Below are positions 54,783 to 63,463 of a stretch of DNA of 64,000 bases, one piece after another; the first letter of the stretch is position 1; each line of letters begins with the position of its first letter. The notes beneath the pieces were generated by a model that saw only the letters and a program-made list of their open reading frames with translations, searched no databases and was not told the DNA's origin. A program made the translations under genes and the position numbers. Where the stretch lies: positions 4,132,001 to 4,196,000 of the forward strand of contig NZ_CP092417.1 of assembly GCF_023716865.1 (NCBI RefSeq), read 5' to 3'. The DNA comes from Endozoicomonas sp. SCSIO W0465 (GTDB lineage: Bacteria; Pseudomonadota; Gammaproteobacteria; Pseudomonadales; Endozoicomonadaceae).

Positions 54783-55594
54783 CTAAAGGCTTTTAGGCAA
54801 AAAACGGAAGTAATAACGAACTTGGAAAAACAGTTCACTGATTTCGGCTTGCTTCACTATAAAAAGCTGACCGAATTATCGTTTTATACAGACTCTAAAG
54901 TCGAGAAAAAAATACATCTTCTGAAAATGAGTTTGATTTTAATGCTTCTGCTTCCGTTTCTGGTGAATCTCTGACTATCTCTCCTGATAGGGCCTCCCAC
55001 AAGGCTTACCCTGAATCTGATAAAGGGAAGGCTTACCGGAAGGCTTACGAACAGTCCGAGAAACGGAAGGCTTACCGGAAGGCTTACCGACAGTCCGAAA
55101 AAGGGAAGGCTTACCTGAAGGCTTACGAACAGTCCGAGAAACGGAAGGCTTACAAGAAGGCTTACGGACAGTCTGAAAAAGGGAAGGCTTTCCGGAAGGT
55201 TTCCCGGAAGGCTTACGAACAGTCCGAGAAAGGGAAGGCTTCCCGGAAGGCTTACGAACAGTCTGAGAAAGGGAAGGCTTCCCGGAAGGCTTACGAACAG
55301 TCCGAGAAACGGAAGGCTTACAAACAGTCCGAGAAACGGAAAGCTTCCCAGAAGGCTTACGAACAGTCCGAGAAACGGAAGGATTACCTCAAGGCTTACC
55401 GTGAATCTGAGAAAGGGAAGGCTTATCAGAGGGCTTACCAGAAGGCTTACCATGAAGTTTTCAAGAATACCGGTGATAGAGAACAAGCAAAAATTGCTGG
55501 TAAGCATGCTACCGCTTTTATAAGAGAATCGAATAGAGCCAAGAATAGTGAGCTTAAATCAATATCCATTTCTCATCTCCCCCTCCGTCTCTGA

Positions 55595-55893
55595 GGTTGA
55601 CTGGAAAGTCAATAATCGAAGGCAAGAAGGTAATGGTCGCTGCCCTCTGGATAGGCAAACGGCATAACCTGCTGGGCTGTTTGGCTGAAACAATGGCGTT
55701 AGCCGATTCAAGTCCTGCTGATGTAGCAAGCCCATAGTTTTAGCAGCACTCCCTGCTTGCCGGGCAAACGCTCTGTTATTAGTCTCGCCCTGTTCATGGC
55801 TTGCAAATAGCTTAATGTTGTCGTTGGTAATCGCCGTAGCAAGTCCTTATGCGTGGTTGACATAAATAAATGAAAAATGAATTTCGAAAGGGA
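55595..55893. other. Intergenic block with V and W scraps
   Basis: About 55618-55675 matches the V end (AYPEGSDHYLL-type coding on the minus strand); 55806-55838 matches the W start with a changed ATG. The same block type, with different deletions, separates the other KAY genes. Confidence 0.5.
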
Positions 55894-55922
55894 GGAACTT
55901 TATATAAGAAGGTGTGGTCTTA
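55894..55922 (+). promoter_or_regulatory. ECF-like promoter motif, KAY gene E
   Basis: GGAACTT (55894-55900), 17 bases, TCTTA (55918-55922), ATG 19 bases further. The leader is shorter than in A-C because it has fewer ATTCAATA units. Confidence 0.65.
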
Positions 55923-56348
55923 GCTATAACTCAATAATTCAATGGATAATCCATATTTTAACTCACACTTCTTGTATCCGGATGTTCAGAAAGCATATGA
56001 ACCTGCTATATCGAGCAGTGGTTCAGTTTTGAATGACTGTCTGCAGCGTAATAGCGTAGTATTCGGACTGGAAGTTCAACAAGCTGCACCAAACAATCTT
56101 TAAACGTCTTAAATCCGTACGGTGAAAGCTTCCATAACCCGTTCAGTGATTATCGTTTTACAAAAGTGCTAGTGAGGATTATTTATCATCAAGAACCTGA
56201 GCAAAGCGAGCCGTTAGACCTATCAGATAAAACCAAGGCGCAACAAAGCGACGAAAACATTCTTTATACCAGTCAATCAGGATTAAGAATTGATCGCGTT
56301 TGGAGTATGGCCGTTAAAGCGGATGCTCGTTCACACTCTATTAATGCT

Positions 56349-57780
56349 CTTAGGGTAGACATTAAGCTCAAAAAAGGTTCGTTTCCGGCGGCAGAACCCA
56401 CCTTGAACAGCCACAATAAAGCTTCGAAACCATTATCAATGGCTGAACAAGATGAGTACTGCAAATAGTAGATTAGTTGAAAAAAACTGTTGACCTGTTT
56501 CGACCGGTCAGAACTCCTAAGTATGGCGGAACAGCTTGGTTTTACTATACGACAGCGAGATATCCGTCCTTTGGATTTTATCCTCTCACTGATCGATGCC
56601 CTCGCTGGTGATGGAAACTGCGATACCCAGGCGGATCTACACCGTAAATTTAACGAGTTGACGGGGCTGAATGTCTCTTATCGTTCTTGGGCAAATCAAG
56701 CTAAAAAGGACGCGCTGCCTACTCTTATCCTGTGGCTATGGGTGCAGTGTCTGGAAATATTTTCCCGCAAAGTCATGGCGTTTGATGAAGACAGTCCATT
56801 TTCAGAGTTTGAGCACATTCTGATTCAGGACGGTTCGTCACAAGCTGTCTATGATGCCCTGAAAGAAGCATTTCCCGGCAGGTTCTCAACGGTCAGTCCT
56901 GCTGCCGTCGAGCTTCATACGACAATGGATCTTCTCACCAACAACCTGGTGCGGGTGCAGCTGACTGAAGATACCCGTTCAGAAAGAGACTGTCTGCCAC
57001 CACTACCAACATCCATGGCCTATATCCTGATGCTAATGGATGCCGGTTATTTTGAGCTGGAACTCTTTGCCGCTATTGATGACAGGGAGGGTTCTTTTAT
57101 CTGCAAGGCACCTCAGAGTATCAACCCGACGATACTCAGCGCGGTACGGGAGGATGGCAAGAATCTCAATCGCTACAAAGGACAAAAACTGAAGGATGTA
57201 CTGTCTGGCTTCCCCAAAGACCAGTGCCTCGACCTGGATGTAGAATGGCCGGGATTCAAAGCCTGGCCATTCCGCTTGGTTGTCCGCTGGAATGACAAAA
57301 AACAGAAGTGGGTTTTCGTTGTGACCAACCTGAACCGGGTGGAGTTCACCTTGAGTGATGTGCTCCAGGCCTATCGTCTACGGTGGCAGATAGAGCTGAT
57401 TTTCAAAGAGATCAAATCCTATTCAGGGTGGCATCGTTTTAACACCAAATCAGCGACACTGGTGTTTAGCCTGATTCTGATGTCCTTTGTGGTTGTGACG
57501 TTGAAAAGGTACCTTGCCCATGCTGCACAGGCGAACCTCTGTGAAAGTGGGAGCATTGAGGAAATCTCGACGCACAAGGTGATGAAAAGTGGGACTCACC
57601 TGTTTGGTAATGTGATTTCATCGTTGATGAATGCAGGAAAGTCATTGGTCTCATGCATTAAAAAGCTACTGGACTTCTGGGGAAATAATGCGAAACGAGA
57701 ACACCCTGCACGGGATGGTTGTTCAGGGCGTACAAGATTAGGCCTTTGTGCGGTGGGTGGGGCTTAATGTCTACCTTAAG
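56349..57780 (+). mobile_element. IS4-family element, copy B, complete
   Basis: 1432 bases with ends CTTAGGGTAGACATTAAGC and the complement of CTTAAGGTAGACATTAAGC. The 10-base target TATTAATGCT is duplicated at 56339-56348 and 57781-57790, inside KAY gene E. Confidence 0.93.
56490..57767 (+). CDS. IS4-family transposase (425 aa)
   Basis: An intact transposase. The IS4 signature Y-2-R-3-E-6-K is visible in YRLRWQIELIFKEIKSYSGW. Upstream, FEHILIQDGSSQAVYDALKE has a candidate first Asp, and YILMLMDAGYFELELF a second. The frame opens with a TTG at 56490 (MTCFDRSELLSM); ATG 56523 is an alternative start, and I cannot decide between them. Copy A of this gene at 26848-29582 is interrupted. Confidence 0.9.
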   Translation: MTCFDRSELLSMAEQLGFTIRQRDIRPLDFILSLIDALAGDGNCDTQADLHRKFNELTGLNVSYRSWANQAKKDALPTLILWLWVQCLEIFSRKVMAFDEDSPFSEFEHILIQDGSSQAVYDALKEAFPGRFSTVSPAAVELHTTMDLLTNNLVRVQLTEDTRSERDCLPPLPTSMAYILMLMDAGYFELELFAAIDDREGSFICKAPQSINPTILSAVREDGKNLNRYKGQKLKDVLSGFPKDQCLDLDVEWPGFKAWPFRLVVRWNDKKQKWVFVVTNLNRVEFTLSDVLQAYRLRWQIELIFKEIKSYSGWHRFNTKSATLVFSLILMSFVVVTLKRYLAHAAQANLCESGSIEEISTHKVMKSGTHLFGNVISSLMNAGKSLVSCIKKLLDFWGNNAKREHPARDGCSGRTRLGLCAVGGA

Positions 57781-58350
57781 TATTAATGCTAATCATCCTC
57801 CACTTGATTCAACATTAAAAGACAATGAGTTTGATTTTAATGCTTCTGCTTCTGCTTCCGTTTCTGGTGAATCTCTGACTAGCTCTCCTGATAAGGCCTC
57901 CCAAAAGGCTTACCTTGAATCCGAGAAACGTAAAGCTTACCAGAAGGCTTACGCACATTCCGAAAAACGGAAGGCTTACCGCAAGGCTTACCGTGAATCC
58001 GATAAAGCGAAGGCTTACCAGAAGGCTTACCATGAAGTTTTAAAGAATACCGATGATAGAGAACAAGCAAAAACAGCAGGTAAGCAAGCTGTTGCTCTTA
58101 TAAAGGAATCGAATAAAGCCAAGAAGAGTGAGCTTGAATCAATATTCATTTCTCCTCTTCCAACCTCCTGCCTCTCAGATTGACTGAAAAGTCGATAATC
58201 GAAGGGTATGAAGATATTGAAGTGGTTATAGTTTTCCGGGCACACAGACTCGGCTAAATATCAAAGCCCCGCAAGAGAAAGCCTCTGAGATTTCAGTTCA
58301 TCAGAGACCATCAGGAAAACTTCAGTAAAATATAAGAGTCATGTCGTGAG

Positions 58351-58394
58351 GCGCTGGCTTTCAAATAGCTTAGCGTCATCGTGCGTAATCGCCA
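58351..58394 (-). pseudogene. Prophage W start fragment before KAY gene F
   Basis: Minus strand from 58394: MAITHDDAKLFESQRL, then unrelated sequence. Divergent from KAY gene F. Confidence 0.65.
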
Positions 58395-58451
58395 TAGCAA
58401 GTCCTTATGCGTTGTTGACATAAATAAATGAAGAATGAATCCCGAAAGGGG

Positions 58452-58479
58452 GGAACTTTTATAAAAAGGTGTGGTCCTA
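58452..58479 (+). promoter_or_regulatory. ECF-like promoter motif, KAY gene F (variant)
   Basis: GGAACTT (58452-58458), 16 bases, TCCTA (58475-58479). The -10-like part has C instead of T. Confidence 0.55.
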
Positions 58480-58483
58480 GCTA

Positions 58484-58530
58484 TAATTCAATTATTCAAT
58501 TATTCAATTATTCAATTATTCAATAATTCA
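58484..58530 (+). repeat. ATTCAATTA-type tandem repeats in the KAY F leader
   Basis: Five units of 8-9 bases built on ATTCAATT/ATTCAATA stand directly before the ATG. Genes A to E have two to four of them. Confidence 0.8.
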
Positions 58531-59682
58531 ATGGATAATCCATATTTTAACTCACACTTCTTGTATCCAGATGTTCAAAAAGCGTATGAACCTGCCATGC
58601 CAGGAAGTGCTTCAGTTTTGAATGACTCTCTGCAGCGCAATGGCGTGATATTCGGGCTGGAAGTTCAACAAACTACGCCAAACAATTACTTAAACATCTT
58701 GAATACATATGGTGAAAGCTTCCACAACCCATTCAGCGATTACCGCTTTCCAAAAGCGCTGGTGAGGGTTATTTATCATCAAGAAACTGGGCAAAGTGGG
58801 CCGTTAGGCCTATCAGATAAAACCAAGGCACAACCACAGAAAAGTGACGAAAATATTCTTTATACCAGTCAATCAGGATTAAGAATCGATCGCGCCGGGA
58901 GTATGGTCTTTGAAGCGGATTCACAGTCACACTCCATTGGTGCTAATCATCCTCCACTTGATGTAACATTAAAAGACAATGAGTTTGATTTTAATGCTTC
59001 TGCTTCCGTTTCTGGTGAATCTCTGACTAGCTCTCCTGACAAGGCCTCCCAAAAGGCTTACCTTGAATCCAAAAAACGGAAGGCTTCCCGGAAGGCTTGC
59101 AAACAGTCTGAGAAACGGAAGGTTTACCAGAAGGCTTACGAACAGTCCGAGAAACGAAAGGCTTACCGCAAAGCTTACCGTGAATCTGAGAAAGGGAAGG
59201 CTGTCCGGAGGGCTTACCAGAAGGCTTACGAACAGTCCGAGAAACGGAAGGCTTACCTGAAGGCTTACCTGAAGGATTACCAACAGTCCGAGAAACGGAA
59301 GGCTTACTTGAAGGCTTACCGTGAATCCGAGAAAGGGAAGGCATACCGGAAGGCTTACCGTGAATCAGAGAAAGGGAAGGCATACCAGAAGGTTTACGAA
59401 CAGTCCGAGAAACGGAAGGCCTACCGCAAGGCTTACCGTGAATCCGACAAAAGGAAGGCCTACGAACAGTCCGAGAAACGGAAAGCTTACCAGAAGGCTT
59501 ACCAGAAGGCTTACCATGAAGTTTTCAAGAATACCGGTGATAGAGAACAGGCAAAAATTGCTGGTAAGCAAGCTAGCGCTTTTATAAGAGAATCGAATAA
59601 AGCCAAGAATAGTGAGCTTGAATCAATATCCATTTCTCCTCCCCCCTCCGCCTCTATGGTTGACTATAAAGTCAATAATTGA
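58531..59682 (+). CDS. KAY-repeat protein F
   Basis: A 383-residue intact paralogue from ATG 58531 (MDNPYFNSHFLYPDVQKAYE); the longer open frame from 58471 only translates the tandem-repeat leader. The N-terminal region (1-165) is the most diverged of the array (NYLNILNTYGESFHNPF, AGSMVFEADSQSHSIGANHP). About 14 repeat units follow, mostly KAYEQSEKRKAYR and KAYRESEKGKAYR. Tail FKNTGDREQAKIAGKQASAF. The last 19 bases overlap the end of prophage gene V on the opposite strand. Function unknown. Confidence 0.78.
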   Translation: MDNPYFNSHFLYPDVQKAYEPAMPGSASVLNDSLQRNGVIFGLEVQQTTPNNYLNILNTYGESFHNPFSDYRFPKALVRVIYHQETGQSGPLGLSDKTKAQPQKSDENILYTSQSGLRIDRAGSMVFEADSQSHSIGANHPPLDVTLKDNEFDFNASASVSGESLTSSPDKASQKAYLESKKRKASRKACKQSEKRKVYQKAYEQSEKRKAYRKAYRESEKGKAVRRAYQKAYEQSEKRKAYLKAYLKDYQQSEKRKAYLKAYRESEKGKAYRKAYRESEKGKAYQKVYEQSEKRKAYRKAYRESDKRKAYEQSEKRKAYQKAYQKAYHEVFKNTGDREQAKIAGKQASAFIRESNKAKNSELESISISPPPSASMVDYKVNN

Positions 59683-59997
59683 AGGGTAAGAAAGTATTGA
59701 TCACTTCCCTCTGGATAGGCAAACGGCATGGCCTGCTGTACCTCTACGGGAGCCCCATTTGAACGATCAAAAATAACGGAATACTGTCGGCTATCCGGTA
59801 ACGTTAATGTCATGGTTTTACTAACCGCTCTGGAGAGAGCAAACAGATTCTTAACCGTTAGCCGGGAAACCCAACCTGCCTCTCCATTGCCAGAGAGAAT
59901 AATTGGCCTTCCATGAGACAGCTGTCCTTCCTGAATTAGCAATGCCCCGGTCAGGCTCCTGGGAGGCTGACCGAGAATAGTCTGCCCAATGACTGAG
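59664..59997 (-). pseudogene. Prophage gene V, 5'-truncated
   Basis: About 110 C-terminal residues, from SVIGQTILGQPPRSLTGALL through PDSRQYSVIFDRSNG to SDQYFLTLQLLTL. Similar protein ends occur in tail-related genes of prophages, but I cannot assign the role. Its 5' part is cut off exactly where the recR stop codon begins (59998), so this is the right border of the accessory region. Confidence 0.7.
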
Positions 59998-60597
59998 TCA
60001 GATTTCAATCTTTTTGCGTCCTGCCAGGGCATGAGCCAGGGTACCACCATCCACGAACTCAAGCTCACCTCCCAGAGGCACACCATGGGCAATGCGAGTG
60101 GCCGTCACCCCGAGCGATTTCAGCTCTTCGGCAATGTAGTGGGCCGTGGCCTCTCCTTCAACAGTGGGATTGGTCGCCAGAATCACTTCTTCAACCCGGT
60201 TTTCCGATACCGTTTTCAGCATCTGTTCAATGCCAATATCTTCCGGCCCGATACCATCAATAGGCGACAAATGCCCCATCAATACAAAGTATCGTCCCGA
60301 GAAACCACCTGCCTGCTCAAAAGCCATAACATCGGAAGGATTCTCAACAATACATAACAGTTTTTCATCCCTGCCGGGATTAGCACAAATCTGACAGACA
60401 GGCTCTTCCGTCAGGGTACGGCAATGCCTGCATCGCCCCACCCCTTCGGCAGCCCGGTGGAGAGCAGCAGACAAGCGCACAGCGCCATCACGGTCTCTCT
60501 CCAACAGGTGCAACGCCATTCGCTGAGCCGATCGCGGCCCAACGCCCGGCAGACAGCGCAATGACTCCATCAATTCCCTGATCATGGGGCTGAACAT
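59998..60597 (-). CDS. recR: Recombination protein RecR
   Basis: A 199-residue protein of the RecFOR pathway that helps load RecA at single-strand gaps. It has the helix-hairpin-helix (LRCLPGVGPRSAQRMALHLL), the zinc finger with Cys 56, 59, 68 and 71 (CRHC, CQIC), and a Toprim domain starting LCIVENPSDVMAFEQ. Length is normal. It follows ybaB and dnaX on the same strand, the usual gammaproteobacterial order, and is the first backbone gene right of the island. Confidence 0.97.
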   Translation of the reverse strand: MFSPMIRELMESLRCLPGVGPRSAQRMALHLLERDRDGAVRLSAALHRAAEGVGRCRHCRTLTEEPVCQICANPGRDEKLLCIVENPSDVMAFEQAGGFSGRYFVLMGHLSPIDGIGPEDIGIEQMLKTVSENRVEEVILATNPTVEGEATAHYIAEELKSLGVTATRIAHGVPLGGELEFVDGGTLAHALAGRKKIEI

Positions 60598-60672
60598 AAA
60601 CGAACCTGAATAAAAATGATAAACCTGCCCGGCAACGATTATGTCGATAAATCAGCGCCGGGCATAAGAAAC

Positions 60673-60999
60673 CTAGAATGGCAATTTCATACCGGCTGGA
60701 AGACCAAGTCCTGAGGTAAGCTCACCCATTTTCTCCTTATTGCTCTCTTCTACTTTACGAACCGCATCATTCATGGCAGCAGCCACCAGATCTTCCAACA
60801 TCTCCTTGTCTTCTTCAAGCAGACTGGGATCAATTTCCACCTTACGAACATCATAACGACCGGTCATGATCACCTTAACCAGCCCGGCACCGGCCTCGCC
60901 AGTGACTTCTGCATTGGCCAACTCCTCTTGGAGTTTTTGCATATCTTCCTGCATTTTCTGGGCCTGCTTCATCAGATTGCCCATGCCACCTTTAAACAT
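60673..60999 (-). CDS. ybaB: Nucleoid-associated protein YbaB/EbfC
   Basis: A 108-residue protein of the YbaB/EbfC family, a small dimeric DNA-binding protein. It starts MFKGGMGNLMKQAQKMQEDM and contains the conserved VTGEAGAGLVKVIMTGRYDV and LEDLVAAAMNDAVRKVEE segments. It sits between dnaX and recR, 75 bases from recR and 68 bases from dnaX, probably in one operon. Confidence 0.96.
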   Translation of the reverse strand: MFKGGMGNLMKQAQKMQEDMQKLQEELANAEVTGEAGAGLVKVIMTGRYDVRKVEIDPSLLEEDKEMLEDLVAAAMNDAVRKVEESNKEKMGELTSGLGLPAGMKLPF

Positions 61000-61067
61000 A
61001 TTGACCTCTGCACAAAAAACACCACAGAAGAATCGCCAGAATTCACCGACAATCCCGTCCGGGCGTT

Positions 61068-63080
61068 TTACTTGATGATATTATCTACTGGCTGAATCGA
61101 TTCATCCAACACTGTGGCAGAAAAGGTTTCAACCAACGCTTTTATCCTGGTATCTGAATAGATACTCTCTCTTGCTTCCTGGAGACGCTCAGCAATTTTC
61201 CGCTCGCGCCAGGCGGCTGGAGTTTCATTAACAATACGACCAGTGTCAATTAACAGTTTAACGGACTGCTCAAAATAATCACACAATGCCTTTTCCATAC
61301 GCTGTCGATGGGTATCGTTGTAGAGCGTGCTCCGCTCTTCATCAAGTCGCAACCGGATAGCATCTTGCTCACTCACAACAAACTCACAGTGGGAGCCAAT
61401 GGTGCCAGTCACCCCACCCAGCGGAAGGCCCCGAAAAACCCGGACCCAGCTCACAGCATCCAGTTGTGCAAATAGCACCCTGTCTTTTTTTGCTGGCAAT
61501 TCCACCACGGCTCTGACCGATGCTTCAGGTTCAACACCCGGAGCCCCGACAGTCACTTGCAGGCTCAGGAATTGGTCGGCAGGGATATCCGCAACGCCTT
61601 CAGCTTCCGAATAATCAGCGCCTGACGTCCAGTGTGCCTGCAAATCATTCAGTGAGGGGCCAGCATCATGAGCCTGATCATCATCAACTGGCGGTATAGT
61701 GGCAGCCTGATCATCAACTGACAATGGCACGACCACCGGGGTCGGCTGCGCATCTTCAGCGACTACAGGCTGAGACACTGGTTCCGCTAGTGATGACGTT
61801 GGTCGCTCTTCTGTTATCACTGGCAGCTCAAAGGTATCCCTGCAGCCACCGACTTGTGCTGAATGATTTTCTGGCACATCCGCTTGATGGACGTCAACAG
61901 GGACATCAATTGGTTGAACAACAGGCTCCGGATCAGAAGCACCTTCATCATGCTTGCCACCTGAAATATTAAGTGAACTGCCAGCCGCTGGTGCTCCGTC
62001 CGGTCTGAACGCCAGCATACGTAACAGGGCCATTTCAAAGCCACCACGAGGATCCGGGGCCAGAGGCAGGTCTTTCTTGCCAACCAGGCCAATCTGGTAA
62101 TACAGTTGCACATCCTCTGCTGTCATTGAAGATGCCAGCTCAATGACCTGCTCACGATCACCCTGACTGTTATCAACGGCATCCGGTACCGCCTGGGCAA
62201 TAGCTACCCGGTGCAACAGAGACAGCATGTCATCCAGTACCGCCAGATAATCCGGTGAATGTTCTGCCAGAGAGGAAACAGAACTCAGAATATGGGCCGC
62301 ATCTGCCGTCGACAGCGCCATTACCATTTTCATCACCTGCCCCTGGTCAATGGTACCCAGCATGGCCCCAACTTCAGCCTCGCTGACACGACCATTGCCA
62401 AAGGCAATGGCCTGATCCGTCAGGCTCAGGGCATCACGCATACTGCCATCGGCAGCACGAGCCAGCTGCCACAGGGCCGCAACATCACAGGCGACCTGCT
62501 CCTGTCCAAGGATGTTTTCCAGATGACCGACAATGCGCTCTGGGGTCATGTTCTTCAGGCTGAACTGCAGACAGCGGGACAAAATAGTCACTGGTAACTT
62601 CTGAGGATCGGTGGTTGCCAGCAGGAATTTCACATGGGGGGGCGGCTCTTCCAGCGTTTTCAACAGCGCATTAAAACTGTGCGCCGACAGCATGTGCACC
62701 TCATCAATCAGATACACCTTATAGCGCCCACGGGTCGGCGCATACTGGACATTATCCAGCAATTCCCGGGTATCCTCCACCTTGGTTCTGGAGGCCGCGT
62801 CCACTTCAATCAGATCGACAAAACGGCCATCATCAATCTCTTTACAGGCTGAACACTGACCGCAGGGGGTTGAACTGACACCCTGTTCACAATTCAGACA
62901 CCTGGCAAAAATACGGGCAATGGTCGTCTTACCGACACCACGGGTACCGGTAAACAGGTAAGCATGATGAAGACGATCCTGATCCAGGGCATTAACCAGT
63001 GCCTGAAGAACATGAGACTGCCCTACCAGCTCTTTGAAAGAACGGGGTCGCCATTTGCGTGCAAGAACCTGATAGCTCAT
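61068..63080 (-). CDS. dnaX: DNA polymerase III subunit tau/gamma
   Basis: The clamp-loader ATPase of the replicase. The 670-residue protein has Walker A GTRGVGKT (45-52), the zinc-binding cysteines 64, 73, 76 and 79, the DEVH box at 126-129 (YLIDEVHML), and the SRC motif in LSRCLQFSLK. Residues about 370-510 are a Pro/Val/Asp-rich linker, and the C-terminal 130 residues (domain V) would bind the polymerase subunit. Start MSYQVLARKWRPRSF is canonical. The ffs RNA gene lies upstream on the same strand. Whether the short gamma form is made here is unclear. Confidence 0.96.
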   Translation of the reverse strand: MSYQVLARKWRPRSFKELVGQSHVLQALVNALDQDRLHHAYLFTGTRGVGKTTIARIFARCLNCEQGVSSTPCGQCSACKEIDDGRFVDLIEVDAASRTKVEDTRELLDNVQYAPTRGRYKVYLIDEVHMLSAHSFNALLKTLEEPPPHVKFLLATTDPQKLPVTILSRCLQFSLKNMTPERIVGHLENILGQEQVACDVAALWQLARAADGSMRDALSLTDQAIAFGNGRVSEAEVGAMLGTIDQGQVMKMVMALSTADAAHILSSVSSLAEHSPDYLAVLDDMLSLLHRVAIAQAVPDAVDNSQGDREQVIELASSMTAEDVQLYYQIGLVGKKDLPLAPDPRGGFEMALLRMLAFRPDGAPAAGSSLNISGGKHDEGASDPEPVVQPIDVPVDVHQADVPENHSAQVGGCRDTFELPVITEERPTSSLAEPVSQPVVAEDAQPTPVVVPLSVDDQAATIPPVDDDQAHDAGPSLNDLQAHWTSGADYSEAEGVADIPADQFLSLQVTVGAPGVEPEASVRAVVELPAKKDRVLFAQLDAVSWVRVFRGLPLGGVTGTIGSHCEFVVSEQDAIRLRLDEERSTLYNDTHRQRMEKALCDYFEQSVKLLIDTGRIVNETPAAWRERKIAERLQEARESIYSDTRIKALVETFSATVLDESIQPVDNIIK

Positions 63081-63218
63081 GTGAGTAGCGTCAATACCTG
63101 ATGTCAGAATAAAGAGTATCTATGCTAACCAAGAAGCCTTGAAATTGCACGATCAGGAAGTGTTTAAGTTGAGTTTGGAAGTGACTTTGAAGCGATAATC
63201 CGTGAATCCGGAAAAGAT

Positions 63219-63335
<117 letters not shown>

Positions 63336-63463
63336 AAAAGCCGGAACTTCGCGTCCCGATGCAGGGCATTCTGCATAAAACCCGATCTAACGTCAACTGC
63401 CAGCGTACACCTGACCATCATTTTACTGGGTAAAAAGAAAAATCAAATCCGGCTAACCGAACA

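Larger units (their letters stand above)
51763..54905 (+). mobile_element. IS4-superfamily element, copy 2, with IS66 inside
   Basis: Same ends as the element at 27122-28648, and 1527 bases long once the IS66 and its 8-base duplication are subtracted. It is bordered on both sides by seven A, consistent with a duplicated A-rich target in KAY gene D. Confidence 0.93.
51137..55594 (+). pseudogene. KAY-repeat gene D, IS-split and start-codon mutant
   Basis: 51137-51762 and 54913-55594 join in one 1308-base frame (435 residues) when the nested IS are removed with one copy of the A7 target. The protein is IDNPYFNPHFLYPDTQKAYE onward, with the longer N-terminal region of gene B, about 14 repeat units (KAYEQSEKRKAYR, KAYGQSEKGKAFR) and the tail FKNTGDREQAKIAGKHAT. 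The family ATG is ATA here. So the gene is damaged twice: no standard start, and a 3.1-kb insertion behind SEQFQKN. Confidence 0.88.
55942..58183 (+). pseudogene. KAY-repeat gene E, frameshift and IS insertion
   Basis: Starts MDNPYFNSHFLYPDVQKAYE. One base is missing near 56098 compared with gene C (AATCTTTAAAC against AATCGTTTAAAC), giving a TAA after 53 codons. The similarity continues in the next frame to 56348, where an IS4-like element stands, and resumes at 57791 with NHPPLDSTLKDNEFDFNAS. Only about five repeat units are left (KAYAHSEKRKAYR, KAYRESDKAKAYQ), with the tail LKNTDDREQAKTAGKQA. Stop at 58183. Two independent lesions make it non-functional. Confidence 0.88.

Noticed and set aside
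61485..61500. A run AAAAAAAG in dnaX as a programmed -1 frameshift site for the gamma form
   Set aside because: It lies near codon 530, much later than the known site of E. coli dnaX, and I see no clear stem-loop or early stop behind it.
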